Origin: Pseudomonas putida
GTDB lineage: Bacteria > Pseudomonadota > Gammaproteobacteria > Pseudomonadales > Pseudomonadaceae
DNA length: 64,000 nucleotides
Assembly: GCF_016406145.1 (NCBI RefSeq)
Contig: NZ_CP066306.1
Span: 3,658,001-3,722,000 of the forward strand
Reading direction: 5' to 3'
Position numbers and translations under genes: made by a program. The stretch's first letter is position 1; every line of letters begins with the position of its first letter. Shown here one piece after another: positions 63,090 through 64,000 of the stretch. The notes under the pieces were generated by a model. It made no database searches, was not told where the DNA came from, and worked only from the letters and a program-made list of their open reading frames with translations.

Positions 63090-63590
63090 TCAGCTCACCT
63101 GGGCATGGGCCTTGAGCTTGAGCTTGTCGGTATCCACACGGACGAACACCGAATCGGCGCAGACGGTCAGCACATCCCCCGCCCAGACCTCGCAGATTAC
63201 CCGTGTCTTGCGCCCGACTTCGCCTTCCACACGCGCCTTGAGCAGCAGCTCGACACCCATGGGTGTCGGCTTGAGGTAGTTCAGGCCCAGGCTGCCGGTG
63301 ACACAATCGATACGCGGCAGGCTGCCAGGGGTTCGCCCTTCGGCCCGGTAGTGGTAAGCCATGGCAGTCCAGTTGGAGTGGCAATCGACCAGCATCGCCA
63401 GCAGGCCGCCGTAGACCAGCCCCGGCCAGCCGGTGAAGGTGGTGTCGGGCGTGTGGCGGCACAGCAGATGGATACCGTCGGCGTCCCAATGGCTCTGCAC
63501 ATGCAGACCGCTGGGGTGGGCAACGCCGCAGCCGTAGCAAATGCCGTCGGGTGCGGCCAGTGCCTGCAGGGAGAGAGCTTGTTCGTTCAT
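63090..63590 (-). CDS. PaaI-family hot-dog thioesterase
   Basis: 166 residues. Hot-dog fold with GICYGCGVAHPSGLHVQSHW, then WPGLVYGGLLAMLVDCHSN where the Gly-Gly and Asp/His lie at the active site. It hydrolyses acyl-CoA thioesters; substrate unknown. AGGAAG lies upstream of ATG 63590; the frame open to 63725 is not supported. Confidence 0.88.
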   Translation of the reverse strand: MNEQALSLQALAAPDGICYGCGVAHPSGLHVQSHWDADGIHLLCRHTPDTTFTGWPGLVYGGLLAMLVDCHSNWTAMAYHYRAEGRTPGSLPRIDCVTGSLGLNYLKPTPMGVELLLKARVEGEVGRKTRVICEVWAGDVLTVCADSVFVRVDTDKLKLKAHAQVS

Positions 63591-63696
63591 ACGCTTCCTG
63601 TGCTTGTTGGAATGGGAAGGGATGCAAGCTGCGATGTTAGCGCCGCGTTTGGCAGGGGCCAATGAAAATGCAGGGGCGCAAAGCGCCCCGCAAGGA

Positions 63697-64000
63697 TCAG
63701 GCAGGTTGCGCCACCGCCCTGGCACGCCGCTGGGTCAGCGAAACCAGCAGGATGAACAGGGTCACCCCGGCCGTCATCAGCGTCTCGTAACGGTAGGCAT
63801 CACTGAACAGCATGTAGCCCAGCACCATCACGATGGTGCCGATCACCAGCCAGGTCAGCCAGGGGAACAGCCACATCTTCAGCTCCAGCGGCCGCCCCTC
63901 TCGATCGGCGCGGGCCCGCATGCGCAACTGCGAGACGGCAATCACCAGGTACACCAGCAAGGCAATCGCGCCAGTGGTCGACAACAGGAAGCCGAACACT
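63697..64000 (-). CDS. gabP: Amino acid permease, C-terminal part (cut by window edge), GabP-like
   Basis: The last 100 residues of an APC-family transporter, with two to three helices (GAIALLVYLVIAVSQLRMR, then KMWLFPWLTWLVIGTIVMVL) and a short basic tail. The sequence resembles the end of the GABA permease of pseudomonads. The gene runs off the right end of the window, so the 5' part is missing from view. GabP is suggested, not proven. Confidence 0.8.
   Translation of the reverse strand, partial: VFGFLLSTTGAIALLVYLVIAVSQLRMRARADREGRPLELKMWLFPWLTWLVIGTIVMVLGYMLFSDAYRYETLMTAGVTLFILLVSLTQRRARAVAQPA

Overview
The window is high-GC pseudomonad DNA. The right end (about 57.9-64 kb) is chromosomal backbone of the Pseudomonas putida type: tRNA-Gly(GCC), pgsA, uvrC, gacA with a TTG start, an XRE regulator, a GNAT acetyltransferase, a GST, a PaaI-type thioesterase and the end of a GabP-like permease. 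From about 57.9 kb leftwards almost everything appears to belong to one integrative and conjugative element (ICE) of the ICEclc/PFGI-1 class, inserted into the 3' end of the tRNA-Gly gene. Its integrase gene starts about 220 bp from the tRNA. The other attachment site is not in the window, so the ICE continues past base 1.

Layout. (1) 0.3-5.5 kb: a metabolic cassette with a GlxA-like regulator, an iron-sulfur L-serine dehydratase, a proline-racemase-family enzyme with a Ser/Cys active site, and an MFS transporter. (2) 5.5-18.1 kb: the second half of a type IV secretion (mating-pair) operon, RAQPRD through the PFL_47xx families, the VirB4-like ATPase, TraG-N and DUF3742. A control region with two perfect palindromes and a hairpin abutting the first start codon precedes it. 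(3) 18.5-23.2 kb: ICE maintenance genes, namely DUF3085, an ArdC-like antirestriction protein, an ICE-borne MvaT/H-NS silencer and a MobH relaxase with a candidate oriT/operator upstream. (4) 24.5-39.4 kb: a catabolic island with an OprD porin, acyl-CoA ligase, two acyl-CoA dehydrogenases, enoyl-CoA hydratase, SDR dehydrogenase, thiolase, alpha-methylacyl-CoA racemase, two AraC regulators and a nitroreductase. It looks like beta-oxidation of a 2-methyl-branched carboxylic acid. An IS5-family element has landed exactly on its last stop codon.

(5) 40.6-55.8 kb: IS debris, then a defence island. It holds a HEPN protein, a Thoeris operon with ThsA and four different TIR proteins, a three-component ABC system (ABC-3C), the remains of a methyltransferase and an MFS gene, a three-Cys-motif (Gp37/Gp68) plus TcmP pair, and a frameshifted AAA ATPase. 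(6) 55.9-57.9 kb: the tyrosine integrase, which carries an unusual C-terminal domain resembling the Xre/MbcA/ParS antitoxin fold, plus arm-type repeats and the attachment site.

The most interesting parts are the four-TIR Thoeris locus, the little-understood Gp37/Gp68-TcmP pair and ABC-3C system beside the integrase, the fused integrase tail, and the regulatory palindromes before the transfer operon. All family calls come from reading the sequence without database searches.
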